From Saccharina japonica (Eukaryota; Sar; Phaeophyceae; Laminariales; Laminariaceae): a stretch of 64,000 nt of DNA. This document shows positions 1-11,800 of this stretch, piece after piece (position 1 is the stretch's first letter; each line of letters starts with the position of its first letter). Below the pieces are notes generated by a model. It worked only from the letters and a program-made list of their open reading frames with translations. It was not told the origin of the DNA and made no database searches. The stretch covers positions 680,477 through 744,476 of the forward strand of contig MEHQ01002986.1 in the NCBI GenBank assembly GCA_008828725.1. The letters run 5' to 3'. Made by a program: the position numbers and the translations under genes.

Positions 1-175
1 AGCAGGGTAGGTCTTGCCTTTCGTATATGGCATTGCATTGTCTGCTCTGCTTACTGCACTGAGCGTAGTATTTCTGTGTCGTAGTTTTGTGACCACAGAA
101 CTGGTACCTTTTTAGGGTGAAGAATCGGCACGGACACTGGGTGTGCTGGATGTCGACGGGTAGAAAGGAAGGTTT
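1..175 (+). repeat. RX dispersed repeat, partial copy
   Basis: RX is my label for a family whose core runs from GCAGGGTAGGTCTTGCCTG through CTGCTCTGCTTACTGCA and GTGACCACAGAACTGGTA to GGACACTGGGTGTGCTGGAT and GTCGACGGGTAGAAA, ending in GTGAAGAACACACACAC. This copy is cut by the window edge. The family carries no long ORF, and its class is unknown to me. Confidence 0.6.
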
Positions 176-282
176 AATGCGAAGAACACACGCACAACAA
201 AGCACCTATGATACGAGGCAGATGCGGCAGTTTGTGATGTTAATACGAGTGAGTACGAGTAGCATAGATAGATAGATAGACA

Positions 283-465
283 GGTTCTACCTCGTAATCC
301 ATGTGGTACATTGCTACCCTGCTTACTGCATTGCAGCGTAGTATCTCTGTGTCGTGGTTTTTTGTGACCACAGAACTGGTATTTCGCTAGGGTGAAGAAT
401 CGGCACAGACACTTGGTGTGCAGGATATCGACGGTTGGAAAGGACGGTTTAATGTGAAGAATACA
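283..465 (+). repeat. RX dispersed repeat, second copy
   Basis: It runs from the TACCTCGTAATCCATGTGG region through GCTTACTGCATTGCAGCG and the CACAGAACTGGTAT block to GTGAAGAATACACACAC. It is in tandem with the copy at 1-175, joined by a GATA-rich spacer (266-283). A third, 3'-only fragment (GACACTGGGTGTGCTGGATG) lies at 1608-1680. Confidence 0.55.
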
Positions 466-749
466 CACACACCCTTTCTGCCGTCGTCTTCCAGCTGTCG
501 TCAGCCGCTATTTCCATTGGGACCGCCTGCCCCCTCCCTGGTCCCTTCGACGCCATCTATAACGGATCTGCGGCGCTCCCTGCTCAATGTTTGGATCTCA
601 TCGTCGTGCCAGGCTCGAGTCGTGCCAGACACGAGCGACAGAGAACTATTAAAAGGTCGAAGAAATAATACGTACATCCTATGTTCCGTAACCCAGAAAA
701 CGCTCTTCTATTTTCGCAACTACTGAGTAGTTTTTTTTTCTTTTCTTTT

Positions 750-965
750 TTTTCCATCCCATTTATTATCTTCGCACTTCCGTCCCTCCCTCCCTAGTCG
801 TAACTCAGATCCGGGGTCACAAAGTAGGCTCCTCTCCCTCCACCCTCACTACGGTTCTTGCCTTGATTTTTATCGCGCAGAGGGTTCAGCCTTCCCAACG
901 CTCGTCGACTTTCATCGAATTTTGCTAACTCACGCTCTCGCGCTTTCTGCTATTAATAGTCAAAA
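750..965 (-). repeat. SINE copy lacking its tRNA-like head (subfamily A)
   Basis: The reverse strand matches the SINE body (consensus ACTAGCTGAAAGCGCGAGAG ... ATAAATGGGATGG tail). It ends at 951, where CTAGTCAA of other copies has become CTATTAATAGTCAA. The tRNA-derived head is missing. Confidence 0.6.
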
Positions 966-1118
966 TATATATTTTGCACTGAGTAGTGGAAACTATGAAC
1001 GGAGGGCAGAAAGCAAGATGGCAAAACATGGGGAAACACCGACGATACTATGAAACAAATAGAAGCGGTTGCAGCATCACGAAGAACGGTAGTAAGTTGT
1101 CGGGCCCTCCTAAGCTGG

Positions 1119-1455
1119 TCGTCCCGGTCGTCTCTTAATAGCAAGTAACCACGAAATGCTACAAGTAAGGTTGAAGTCTGGAGTTCGAGTCTCCGTGTGG
1201 AGATTTCAATTATCAAATGGCACCAACAGCAGTAGTAGTAGTCGAGAGCGCCTATCAGAGCGTGGGTAGGAACAATTTGACGCGAGTCGACAAGGGAAGA
1301 AAGTGCCGAGTTCTTCTCGCGATAAAAATGCAAGTCACGTATGATACCGTAATGGGGAGTGAAGAGAAAAGCCTACTTTGGTGGCCCCGGATCTGAGTTA
1401 CGACTAAGAGGGAGAGAGAGAAAAGAAGGGCGAGGATAATAATGGAATAGGAAAA
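1119..1455 (+). repeat. tRNA-derived SINE, near full length (subfamily B)
   Basis: The head has a recognisable B box (GGAGTTCGAGTCTCC) about 50 bp after a degenerate A box. The body reads CGAGAGCGCCTATCAGAGCG ... CGCGATAAAAATGCAAG ... CCCCGGATCTGAGTTACGAC and ends GGGCGAGGATAATAATGG plus A-rich tail. RNA polymerase III promoter boxes in a head followed by an unrelated body define a tRNA-derived SINE. Confidence 0.65.
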
Positions 1456-2824
1456 AAATAAGAAGGAAAAAAAGGCGGAGTTCAACGGACAATACAACAA
1501 CAAAGGAAAAAGGAGCAAAACAAAAAAGTAAACCCCATGAAAAACAAGTACATCGTACGATACTCGTACATATATAGCAAAAACAACCACGCCATTCGCC
1601 ACCACGACAGACACTGGGTGTGCTGGATGTCGACGGGTAGAAAGGAAGCTTTAAAGTGAAGAACACACACACGCACACACCCAAGCCAGGCTGGACTTCT
1701 TTCATCTCATGAACAGACAGCAAACGAAAGGTAAGGAAGGTGAGAAAGGAAAACCGAAACACAACCGAGGCACATTCGAAGCAGCCGCAGAAGTTGGCGG
1801 TGCGAGTAGCTCCATCACAGGTTCTACCAATAAGTTGGCCTGGTACCTTGTAACTTGCTACCCTGTCTGCTGCCCTCTTTCTGCTTTCGTGAACCTCGGT
1901 TTCCTTACGACTGTCGCCCCCCCCTCCTTTCCATTACCTTGGGCACCACCCAAAACGCATGCGTGGCGCTTTCTACTCGAATCCGCCTAAAGGAAAATCC
2001 CGGAGAGGATGGGCCGGAGTACTACTCGTACGTACACAGTACACTCGTACGTAGGGATGTACAAGTTTGGTGTTACCTGGTACTTGTTATGATCACAAGG
2101 TTTCTGCGCTGACGCTCATCGCTCAACACAGCAGTGAAAGCAATCCCATGGCATTGGTGGCACACAGCAGTGATCAGCGATTGGAAGAATCGCCAACAAC
2201 GCAGTTCGGAGTTTGACTGCTTCAAGGTGCCTGCCACGCTTCTCATCCCAGCCGCTCTTTTTTCTGCGCGGATGCGCATTCCTCGACAGGGAAAAAGCGA
2301 TCCCATCACTTTGCTGGAACACAGCAGTAGTGAAATTGAAAAACCGCCAACGCAGTAGCTTAGTACAGTTGGAGTTTGACCACGGCAAGAGTCTGTTACG
2401 CTCCTCGTTCCCAACCGCTCTTGTACAGGCCTTCCTTCGTACGTACTGAACATGTGGGTTTTTGTGGAAACGGCCCAATAATTCGTACGAGTGCAGATGC
2501 GACGATACGCGTGTATTTACTTAATGCCGATAAAATAGTAATACGAGTATACAAATGCAGGGGTCTGTGCGTATACCGGTTTGAGTGCAGGCAATGTGAC
2601 TGCTTGAAATATACATAGCCTTGAAACGGGCCGTGTGGAGCGTGCGTCGTCTGTACGGGCTGACAACACAACGAATTATTATATGGTTCAATCGAAGGGA
2701 TTGCTCTTGACGAATCCACTACGAGTATGCAGACGCTAGATATGTACATACGTGCCTTGTGGAGCTTCGGCTGTACGGGCTATCAACTTTGGCTGTACCT
2801 GTCAACGCATCGAATTGTTCCGAG

Positions 2825-4357
2825 CAGTGATGTGAACCGAAAATGAATATGTCTCGGTCGGTTTTTCGGTTTTTCACCGAAAAGTCGGTCGGTTTCGATC
2901 GTTTTTTTAAGGGCAGCGGCCAAAAACAGGTACACCTGGTCCGTTCGGGGCCAAAAACAGGTATATACTAAAATCAAGTTTATAACGCATCCCACGAACC
3001 TGTCGTTCCTTGCAACGAAAAATAGAGTTTTTTCATGTTCTTCGTGCTCGCCCGGTGGCTACGTATACGAGTAGCTGCTATTAATAGTACGAGGAACGAA
3101 CGCCTGCTGCTGTATTCTCCCTTCTCAGCTTGCGACACCCCTGGTATTCCAAGTCAACCATAATCCCGAAGGGGAGCCTTCTATCTCGTATTATTTCGGT
3201 GGAGGTGTGCAGGCAGATATTATGTGTGTCGCTCGAGTGGCGTGTGGTGCGAAGTGGCGAGGTGCGAAGGGAGGAGGGGGTCTCCGCGTACGTCAGCATT
3301 TGTATAAAGGGCATAGGGTGGAACTATGAAGGGCCTCTGATTGGCTTAAAAACGACAAAAAAAAGGTGAAAGTCAAGCAGAGTAGACAAAATCAGGTATA
3401 CCTGGGTTATGAAGGGGCAAAAACAGGTACAACGAGTTTTGGACCAATGGCAGGGCACGTGGAGTGCGTTTTTTACTTGATATTAAGTATGTACCTGTTT
3501 TTGGCCGCAAACGGACCAGGTATACCTGTTTTTGGCCGCTGCCCTTTTTTTAATCTTGAACCGAAAAAAACGAAACCGAACCGAACATTTTCGGTCGGTT
3601 TTTCGGTCGGTTTCCGGACTAAACTAGCCACTTGGTCCACATTTCGAAGGGTTCGGTACGCATGTCTTGGCATAATGAGACGAGATGATCGTGGTATGGT
3701 GTCAAGTGGCCCTCCCGCAGTAGTACCTGCGTCTGCTGCGTCCTACACGATACAGGCCGACATGCACATTTATAATCTGCAGCCGACAATAGCTACAGTT
3801 ACAGCAGTTGCTACAATAAAAATTCTGCAGAACAGTACTATACGAGGGCACGAGGGCACTGCTGGTGTGCAGTCTAGATACCACGTATGATGTAATGGTA
3901 ATGATAGATTATAGATACATGTTGAAGCGTACAGCTAACACCATCAATAACTCTAGGTTGCTGAAGGAGGGGGCTGTGAGTACCCGCCTCTGCCTCCGGC
4001 TCAAGGTCAGAGTCAGCACTGCCGCCTGAACCGGACATGGTTATCCTTGGCAGTCTCGCGACGCACTGCTGTACCGCTGTACCCTGTGCCCTGTGCGACT
4101 GTGTGATATGTGCTGTGTGATGTGTGCGTATCCATGTCCATACATAACGGGGTTCCCATGTACTGTAGATATGTAGGCCTTCATTGACTTGAGGGACAGG
4201 GGAAAAAAAAACGACCGAAAAAAACCGAGTCGGTTTTTCGGTTTCGTTTTTTTTAGGCAACCGCAAAACCAAAAACAAAAAGTCGGTTTTCGGTCGGAAA
4301 AAAACGAAAAAAAAACGACCGAAAAAAACGAGTTTCGGTTATCGGTTCACATCACTG
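2825..4357. mobile_element. hAT-like non-autonomous DNA transposon with a nested element
   Basis: The ends are CAGTGATGTGAACCGAAAAT and its inverse ...CGGTTCACATCACTG. They are flanked by a perfect 8-bp TSD GTTCCGAG (2817-2824 and 4358-4365). CAGTG ends with an 8-bp TSD are typical of hAT elements. Without the nested 634-bp element and its 9-bp duplication it is 890 bp, close to the 920-bp copies at 47694 and 56589. Subterminal regions are rich in AACCGAAA/TTTCGGTT repeats, which hAT transposases often use for binding (family knowledge). On the - strand a short ORF begins MSGSGGSADSDLEPEAEAG at about 4036. Confidence 0.85.
2911..3544. mobile_element. MULE-like MITE nested in the hAT element
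   Basis: Long terminal inverted repeats of roughly 65 bp start GGGCAGCGGCCAAAAACAGG and contain the motif GGCCAAAAACAGGTA twice. A perfect 9-bp TSD, TTTTTTTAA, lies at 2902-2910 and 3545-3553. Long inverted ends plus a 9-bp TSD point to a Mutator-like element. Removing element and TSD leaves an 890-bp hAT sequence, which confirms the boundaries. No transposase is encoded. Confidence 0.8.
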
Positions 4358-4365
4358 GTTCCGAG

Positions 4366-5748
4366 GTTAATGGAATGGATTGTTCCGTGTGAATAAATTA
4401 AACGTAATATGTATACGACGTAGGACTATATCAAGCGCTCAGAGACGGCCCCACGTGGTAGCCTGAGTGAAACGATACATTTAGATGATGGAAAACGGCT
4501 GCCGCTGGTAGGCCCATCTGATCACGTCACCTCCTCGAGCCTTTTGACCCATTCGGATATAACTTTACTATACCCTTCGAGATTGTCGGAGTCAGGAAGG
4601 CTACAGTCTGTAGCCCGTTGTAAGGGCCTCTGTTATTAGTAGTGCATTCGGGGTTGGAGGTCCCTTGTATACCGACACCCCCTATCAGAGTTGTTCCCTG
4701 TGCCTGCCCTTATACGTAGTCAAAAGGGGGCTAAAACGGTCCACAGGATTGAGGGTCCCATATATACCGTTTACCCTCCCTTGCACAGGGCTACCTGGCC
4801 GCGTCAACAAGGAGAACGCATCGGCGAATATGTTTTGCAAAACTCAGAGCTGGCCTTTTGAGATATAAGGGCGAATTTATCATTTTCCTTCAGACAGATC
4901 GTACGGCATATTATGTTTGCAGGCGTGTCACGGAAAGTATCTTTGCGCATTGGTTTTTGAGAGTAGGAAACAAGATTTTGAACTCAGCCTGGTTGTTCTT
5001 CATGGCAATTCGAAACAAGCAAGGGCTGGTCTGTTCATTCATTTTTCAAATATTCGTGCGTCCGTTTAACTAAGGTCAAAGTTACCGAAATACCCCCAAA
5101 AATCGTGAAATTGCGCCTTAAGGACGAAACAAAAACATGAACAATACAATAATACCAGCCGCCAGTTTTCGACACTGCCAGACAAGTTTCGTTTGGGTGA
5201 GGTAAATCGCTCCTATACTATCAAGTGAAGAGCCTCGCAAAAATTAGGCGCCACCCCTCCAAGGCAAAACCTCCACCGTAGCATGCGTCTATTGCAAAAA
5301 CACCGCAGGCAGCGAAAACAAGAACCTTCACCCAACCCCTTCTTCCCCCCTTCCTTGTGAATCAGCACTATGAGGCGGTTTGCATGCATGGATGATATGT
5401 GTGCCCTTGATCACAGACCTCAAAGACACGCCCCACATCTCCGTTCTTCTTCGGCAGCGTCACGTACCCCCTCACCGCACGTAATCTGTGTTTGCATGCG
5501 GGGGAAGAAAATAAATGAATGCTGAATTATTCCCGCGCTGAATTAAAGGAGGCATGCACCTATACTGAAAACGGGGGGATGCCCGCCGCACTACGTACTG
5601 CCGTAACCCTGGACCTGAGTCGCGAAAAGGAGGTAGGTGTTTGAAGTAGGGCCAATATAGTGGATGCCTAGTGGTGGGATGGAAACACAAGTATTAATAG
5701 GACTTTAATGACTGACATTGACCCCGCCCCAAACACGCCTCATCTCAG
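4366..5748. other. no gene recognised
   Basis: I see no conserved coding or repeat signature here. It is upstream of the first recognised glycosyltransferase exon. I searched for a signal-anchor exon like that at 33378 and did not find one. Confidence 0.4.
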
Positions 5749-5850
5749 GTGTTCGTCGTCAGCAACGCGGACGACAAGGACCCAGACGACGTTGTCGACT
5801 TCAGGGTCGGCTCGCGCAGCGGACACAGGTCACTCGCAGCCATCACCGAG
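5749..5850 (+). CDS. glycosyltransferase exon a (34 codons)
   Basis: The acceptor is CATCTCAG|GTG and the donor is GAG|GTGAGG, both phase 0. The exon encodes a hydrophobic strand (VFVVSN) followed by an acidic linker and RVGSRSGHRSLAAITE, which in GT31 proteins precedes the helix leading into the DDD motif. GC-rich codon use contrasts with the AT-rich flanks. It is not contained in any ATG-initiated ORF, so it is easily missed. The next exon joins without a frame change. Confidence 0.65.
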
Positions 5851-8800
5851 GTGAGGAAATCAGTTGTGTGCTTCGTCTGATTGTCACGCCATGCTGTTTA
5901 TACTACCGCTGCCTAGTGCTACCCGTAAAGTATACGATATGCTTCGTACTTGTCGCCATGGAAATCCTACTAAAGGCGCACACTACTAAAGGCACACATG
6001 TTCCGGTATGTTGAGTTTGGAATGCGGGAAAGGGACGACGTACTATACCGACGTGGTGTATCTGTATGTAGGAAGGAAAGGCAGGGGACGACGTCCAAGA
6101 GAGAGGGAGGGAGACCCCCTTCCTTGTGTTTGCATCTCACCCGTGACATGAAATGGGATACAAGCACGATACTTCTAACAAGGCACGAGAGACTGGCCAC
6201 ACGGGACATGCTCGACAGAAAAAACAGGAAAGCGATGCGTGTTTGCCGCAGAGATACCTTGGTACCTAATGGTTGGCCACAGAAAACGCCATCCCATATA
6301 TACGGTTTCCGATATCCTGAAATATCCTCCAGGATATATTTATATGTAACCGTGCCGGGTGTTGTTCCGCTTGAAGTTCATCTATTTGTGTTCCCCTTAG
6401 GTGACATCAGTAGTGGACAAACACTGTTAGTGGATCTTCCTAAGGTAGCTAATTAGGCACTCTGATTGGCCAAGCAAGCACTGACCACTGGCATAGGGTT
6501 AGGGTTAGGGTTAGGGTTCGATCTCAGGGTCACACTACTACTACGAAGACAAAACCCCCATTCTAAAGATCCACTATCACCCTTTGTCCACCCCTCGGTG
6601 ACATACAAGCTGAACATTGTTGGAAGGTCAAAATATTTTGGACGTAAAGATGTTGGCACGACAGAGGAATCGTTTCGCGAGTATAGTACGTACGCGACAG
6701 CAGTAAAGAACTTCCAATTATGGCTCAGGCTGCCGGCTTATTGTGATGTCGCTCTGCTGTCCCTAATATATAATATCCCATTAAAAAGTTTCCATTATTT
6801 TAAAGACAGTGGTGCCTGGTATGCTCGTGAAGGGTATTATTTAGGATTTAGAATGGCGTTCTTTTCTGTGAGCACAAAACAAATATTTTACCGCCATTAA
6901 TAGTTGTACGCAGATTCTTGATTTTCGAAGCAACAAAACTCAACCTGAAATGAATCGCTCCCAATATCTCACCACATGTCGCGTACTTTAGGGAGACAAT
7001 GCATGAGAGGAGGTTTGAAACGAGCACTGGAGGGCAAAGACCCCCCATCCCGGGCTGCATAGACCTCGTGCCAGCTTTTTCCACGAAGAAAGACTTGGAA
7101 TAGTAATCCATGACAAATATAGGGCGTTAGCGTTGCCCTATATATATGTGTACGATATTATTTTCCCTCTTTAGCTAAATTAATTTATTATACCCCCCCC
7201 ATACCACGAACAACCTACCTTATACAACTATATAAACATTTATATATGTATATAATCCGCTCGATCGGTATCCAGTCAGACGACTGGCTTGGGCGAGCGC
7301 ATACATTCCGTAGCACAAAAGCCTACCAGGTATATATGTACCTATTTTTACTACGAGCAGTATTTGGTTCTATTTACTATGCCCCCCCCCGCGTCATAGT
7401 AGACACCTGTGACAGTAGAGGCCTATAGACACTACGTGATACGAGCATTCCCCTTGTGCGGGGGGGTAGTATATATAGCACTTTCGAACCAAACCATTTC
7501 GGACTATATAAGAGGGCTCCACTTTTATTCTCTTTCACGCAGCTGGATTGCCAGCAGGGTAGGTCGTGTCTGTCGAATATGGCATTACACTAATTGTCGG
7601 CACTGATTGATGCGTTGCAGCGTAGTATCTCTGCTGTGTCGTAGTCTTGTTGCCACATATTAACTGGTATCCCTCTCGTAGGATGAAGAATCGGCACAGC
7701 AGACACTGACAGGGACGGTTCAATGCGAAAACCACCCACACACAACACGGGTGAAAAAAAAACTTCCCAACAATATCGTTAGAGTCTCATGAAAGTTGTT
7801 TCCAATGTTTTATGTATAAATCATTTTTACTTGTGGGTACCTCGCAACAAGGCAGGTGTGGGAGAAGCCCGTTGAACCTGCCCAACGCCCCGATGGTCTA
7901 ATAGTGGTACCCTCGAACGCTTTTAAGAGATGATTTACGGAGTTCAAACCTTGCGTAGGGAGGATTTTTTAGTGTATTTGCAAACATAAACAAAGGACGG
8001 AATCAACTGTTGAGAGCGCCTATTAATAGTAGCGTGGGTAGGCACAATTCAATGAGAGTCGACGAAGGAAGAACGTGCTGAAATCGTCTCGCGATGCGTA
8101 AAAATGCAAGGCAAGAACCGTACCGCAGTGGGGGAGGAGGGAGAAGAGCCTACTTTGTGACCCCGGGTCTGAGCTACCACCAGGAAGGAGAGAAGAAGGA
8201 AGGGCGAAGATAATAAATGGGATGGGAAAAAAAATAATAATGCTACTTTTCCCGTAGTATCCCGATTTAAAGCGACCTACGCCTTGCCTCGGGGATAATT
8301 CTGAAACCGACCTAAACTCGGGATACATGGATGAATCGCTTGGACACGATAGAGTGAGTTTAAAATCGGAACAAGCCGGTTTGGCCCCCCTGCTTACCTT
8401 TACGTTTGGCTTATCAATGACTACCTTAAAGCGTAGGACTGGGCACTGCTGGCTGACTCAGTCCGTCGTAGCGATCATACCGTCATAATCAATCAGTATA
8501 CTGGGTTGTAGCAGTTTATTGTGTCTCGTCTCTCCTCTTCCCCCCCCCCCGACACGCATTGGTTGTATTTCCGTACTGTAATGTGACGTGTTTCTTGGAT
8601 GTACGTAACATAATACCTACCTACGTATTGGCGAATCTATTGGCCTGGCCAATCAGTAGATTACTACGTACTCGAATTGTGAGTAGATTACTACTGCCAG
8701 TACATGCTGCGCCAGTGCCCAGCCCTCTACTCGTAGGTATTAATGCGAGGTGCCACTCCTGCACGTGATTTTGTTTTTTTTTCTCATCCCATTTATTTAT

Positions 8801-11800
8801 CTTCGCCCTTCTTTTCTCTGTCCCTCTTTAGTCGTAACTCAGATCCGGGGTCACAAAGTAGGCTCTTCTCCCCTCCCCACTACGGTACGTGCCTTGCATT
8901 TGTATCGCGAGAAGATTTCAGCACTTTCTTCCCTCGTCAACTCTCGTCAAATTGTGCTTACCCACGCTATAATATGCGCTCTCGACAACAGTTAGTTGGT
9001 GTGTAATTTGAGGATAAAAATCTCCATACGGAGACTCGAACCCTCGACCTTCAACTTAACAGGCTTTGTGGTTACCTGTTAGACCACCGGGGCGACCGGC
9101 TGGAAGACTCCGGCCATGGGACTATTCATCGGATTAATAAGCTTGAATCGGGTTAATATGCTTGAATGTTTCCTATATCTATATCTGGTTGCGATGGAAA
9201 TATTTATTGACAACGTGCCTTTTAGACCACCGCCCTGTACATAAACTTTTAAAAAGCGGCCTTGGTTCCCAAGTTTTTCTAATAATGTCGTCAGAGGACC
9301 AGTTTTCCGGGCACCAGCCCTTTTGGCTTCTCGTACACCCTTACGGCTGGTGGGAGTACTCAGTCCTTTCGTCCCCAGGTACCCTAAGGACTGGTAGGAC
9401 TCAGTCCTTTCAGCCCCTCAGGTACCCCGAGGACTGAGCCCTCCCGAACGGACTGGCACTGGCGATTCAATTGACTCAGCCCCTATAGGACTGGTACTGG
9501 TACTCTGACAAATCTCGGGACTTTTTATCCCCGCACCCGAAGGACACAGCCTGAACGGATTACATAATAAGTAATGCCCATCGTGCGGGTGTTGGGTTGT
9601 GTATAAACGAAGGGTGGACCTGCGATGTATAATATGTGTATGTGTTGGTGTTCGATTTCACATCGGAACTTCACATATATCGGATATCGGATTCTACTGT
9701 ATCGTCTCCTTTATCTTATCGGAATATATATCATACATATATGGTGTCCCGGTATCCAACATATCACGTACGTGTCTCCTAGAGGAGAGGGGACGGGAAG
9801 CCACCGTCCCCTCCTCTTCCCTGGTATATACGATTGTCCAATGCGATAGACTCATACATCCGACACCAGGGAGGTATATATATACGTAGGAAATAAATAT
9901 GAAGCATGCACCTCACGGCAGTGTTCGTACCATGATGAGTTGAACTTTATTTCTCGAATTTTAGTGTGTAAGTATATTATACCATACATAGTAGATACAA
10001 CCAATTAAATGTTGTTATTAGTATCGCAGTAAAAATAGGGACATACAAAATATAACACATAAAACATATACAATATATCTATATATATATGGTAGGTTTT
10101 TGTGTTTACCGTCGATCGTCTTTACCACTTGTCCCGGTGGTCTAGCAGGTAACCACGATGACTGCTAAGTTTGAGGTCGAGGGTTCGAGTCTCCATGTAT
10201 ACGGAGCGTTTTTTTTCCTCAAATGACACCAACTGTCGAGAGCGTGTATATTGTATCGGAGGTAAGGACAACCCAACGAGAGTTGATGAGGGAAGAACAT
10301 GCTGCACTATTTTCTCGAGATAAAAATACAACGCACGTACATACGGTAGTGGGAGAGGAAGGAGGAGGGAGAAGAGCCTACTTAGTGAACCCCGGATCTC
10401 AGTTACGACTAAAGAGGGAGATAATAGAAGGGCGAAGATAATGAATGGGATGGAAATTAAAAAAAAAAAATGTGATACTCGTACTCGTATATATACTTTA
10501 TTTGCTTGTTCGTTTACTTCTTTTTGCTACCATTTTTTTTTCTTCTTTGGTTTGATGCTTGTCTCCATCTATTTGTCTCTTTCACGCATCTGGATTGCTT
10601 TGAGGGCACGTCGTGCCTGTCGCATATGGCAATGCGTTGCCTGCTCTGCTTACTGCATTGCAACAAACGTTAGTAGCTATATATGAGCTGTGGTGGTTTT
10701 GTGACCACAGAGCTTGTATCTCTCTAGGATGTATAACCGGCACGGACACTGGGTGTGCTGGATGTCGACGGGTAGAAATAAATTACCGGTTTAATAATGT
10801 CAAGAACACACTTAACTACTATTAATATGTTTTCCCGTAATATTTAATAGTCGTACTGTATCTGGTCCTTGGCAGTCGCCATAATCGTATACTTCGTATA
10901 TATATCATAGATCTACTCGTACTCCATATCTCCATACGAGTATATTCCATGCGTACGCCTACTACTATATATGATATTTGACGATGCAGCAACAGCGGCA
11001 TTTCCGGTTCGATTACCGGTTATAGTATTATATCGGTTTACCTGATATTATTTTTTCACCAACCGATACGACACGATGTAAAATCCGAATACCGTTCAGA
11101 CATCTGAGACCGGTGTCTGTGTGTGTTTGTTGTTTCGTTTTTGTTCAGCCCTTTTATGATTTTCGCCCTTCGTTTCTCTCTCCTCCCTAGTCGTATCTCA
11201 GTTCCGGGGTCACAAAGTAGGCTCCTCTCCCTCCTCCCCCACTACGGTTCTTGCCTTGCCTTGTTTTCGCGGGAAGATTTCAGCCCTTTCTTCCCTCGTC
11301 GTCTCACATCGAATTTTGCTAACTCACGCTCTCGCGCTTTCCGCTAGTCAAGATATGTTTTGCGAGAAAAAGTCCCTAGACGAGCATGCGCTCGGGGGGT
11401 CTCGAACTCCCGATCTTGACTCTAACAGGGACGAGATTCACCTGTCATTCCACCGGGGACGGCAATGCGCTGTCTGCTCTGCTTATTGCATTGCAACAAA
11501 CTTTATGGATCGTATCTCTGACTGCTGTGTCGTGGTTATGTGGCCCCATAAACTCGTTCTCTCTATTAATAGGAGGAATATGGGTTTGTTGGATGTCGAC
11601 GGGTAGAAACACCGATTAAACGTCAAGAACACAAACACACACATTTTCTATGTTCTCCCGTAACTCGTAGTCGTATCTGGTACCTGGCAGTCGCCATAAT
11701 CGTATGTATACAGACAAGGGCGCACGAAAAAAAAGTTTTCGACACCACACACCCTAAACTTTATTTTGGACCTCTCAAGGGGGGAGGGGGGGTACGACGG

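Noticed and set aside
3366..3890. 174-aa + strand ORF
   Set aside because: It runs through the right end of the MULE-like element, across the TSD and into the hAT element; a chance frame.
5998..6456. 152-aa + strand ORF
   Set aside because: Low-information composition, no domain, and it sits in an intron with no splice-bounded structure; probably chance.
6495..6518. Chromosome end
   Set aside because: Only 3.5 TTAGGG units with unique sequence on both sides.
10122..10200. tRNA gene
   Set aside because: A and B boxes are present but no complete cloverleaf can be drawn, and the same unit is followed by a common SINE body in several places, so this is a SINE head.
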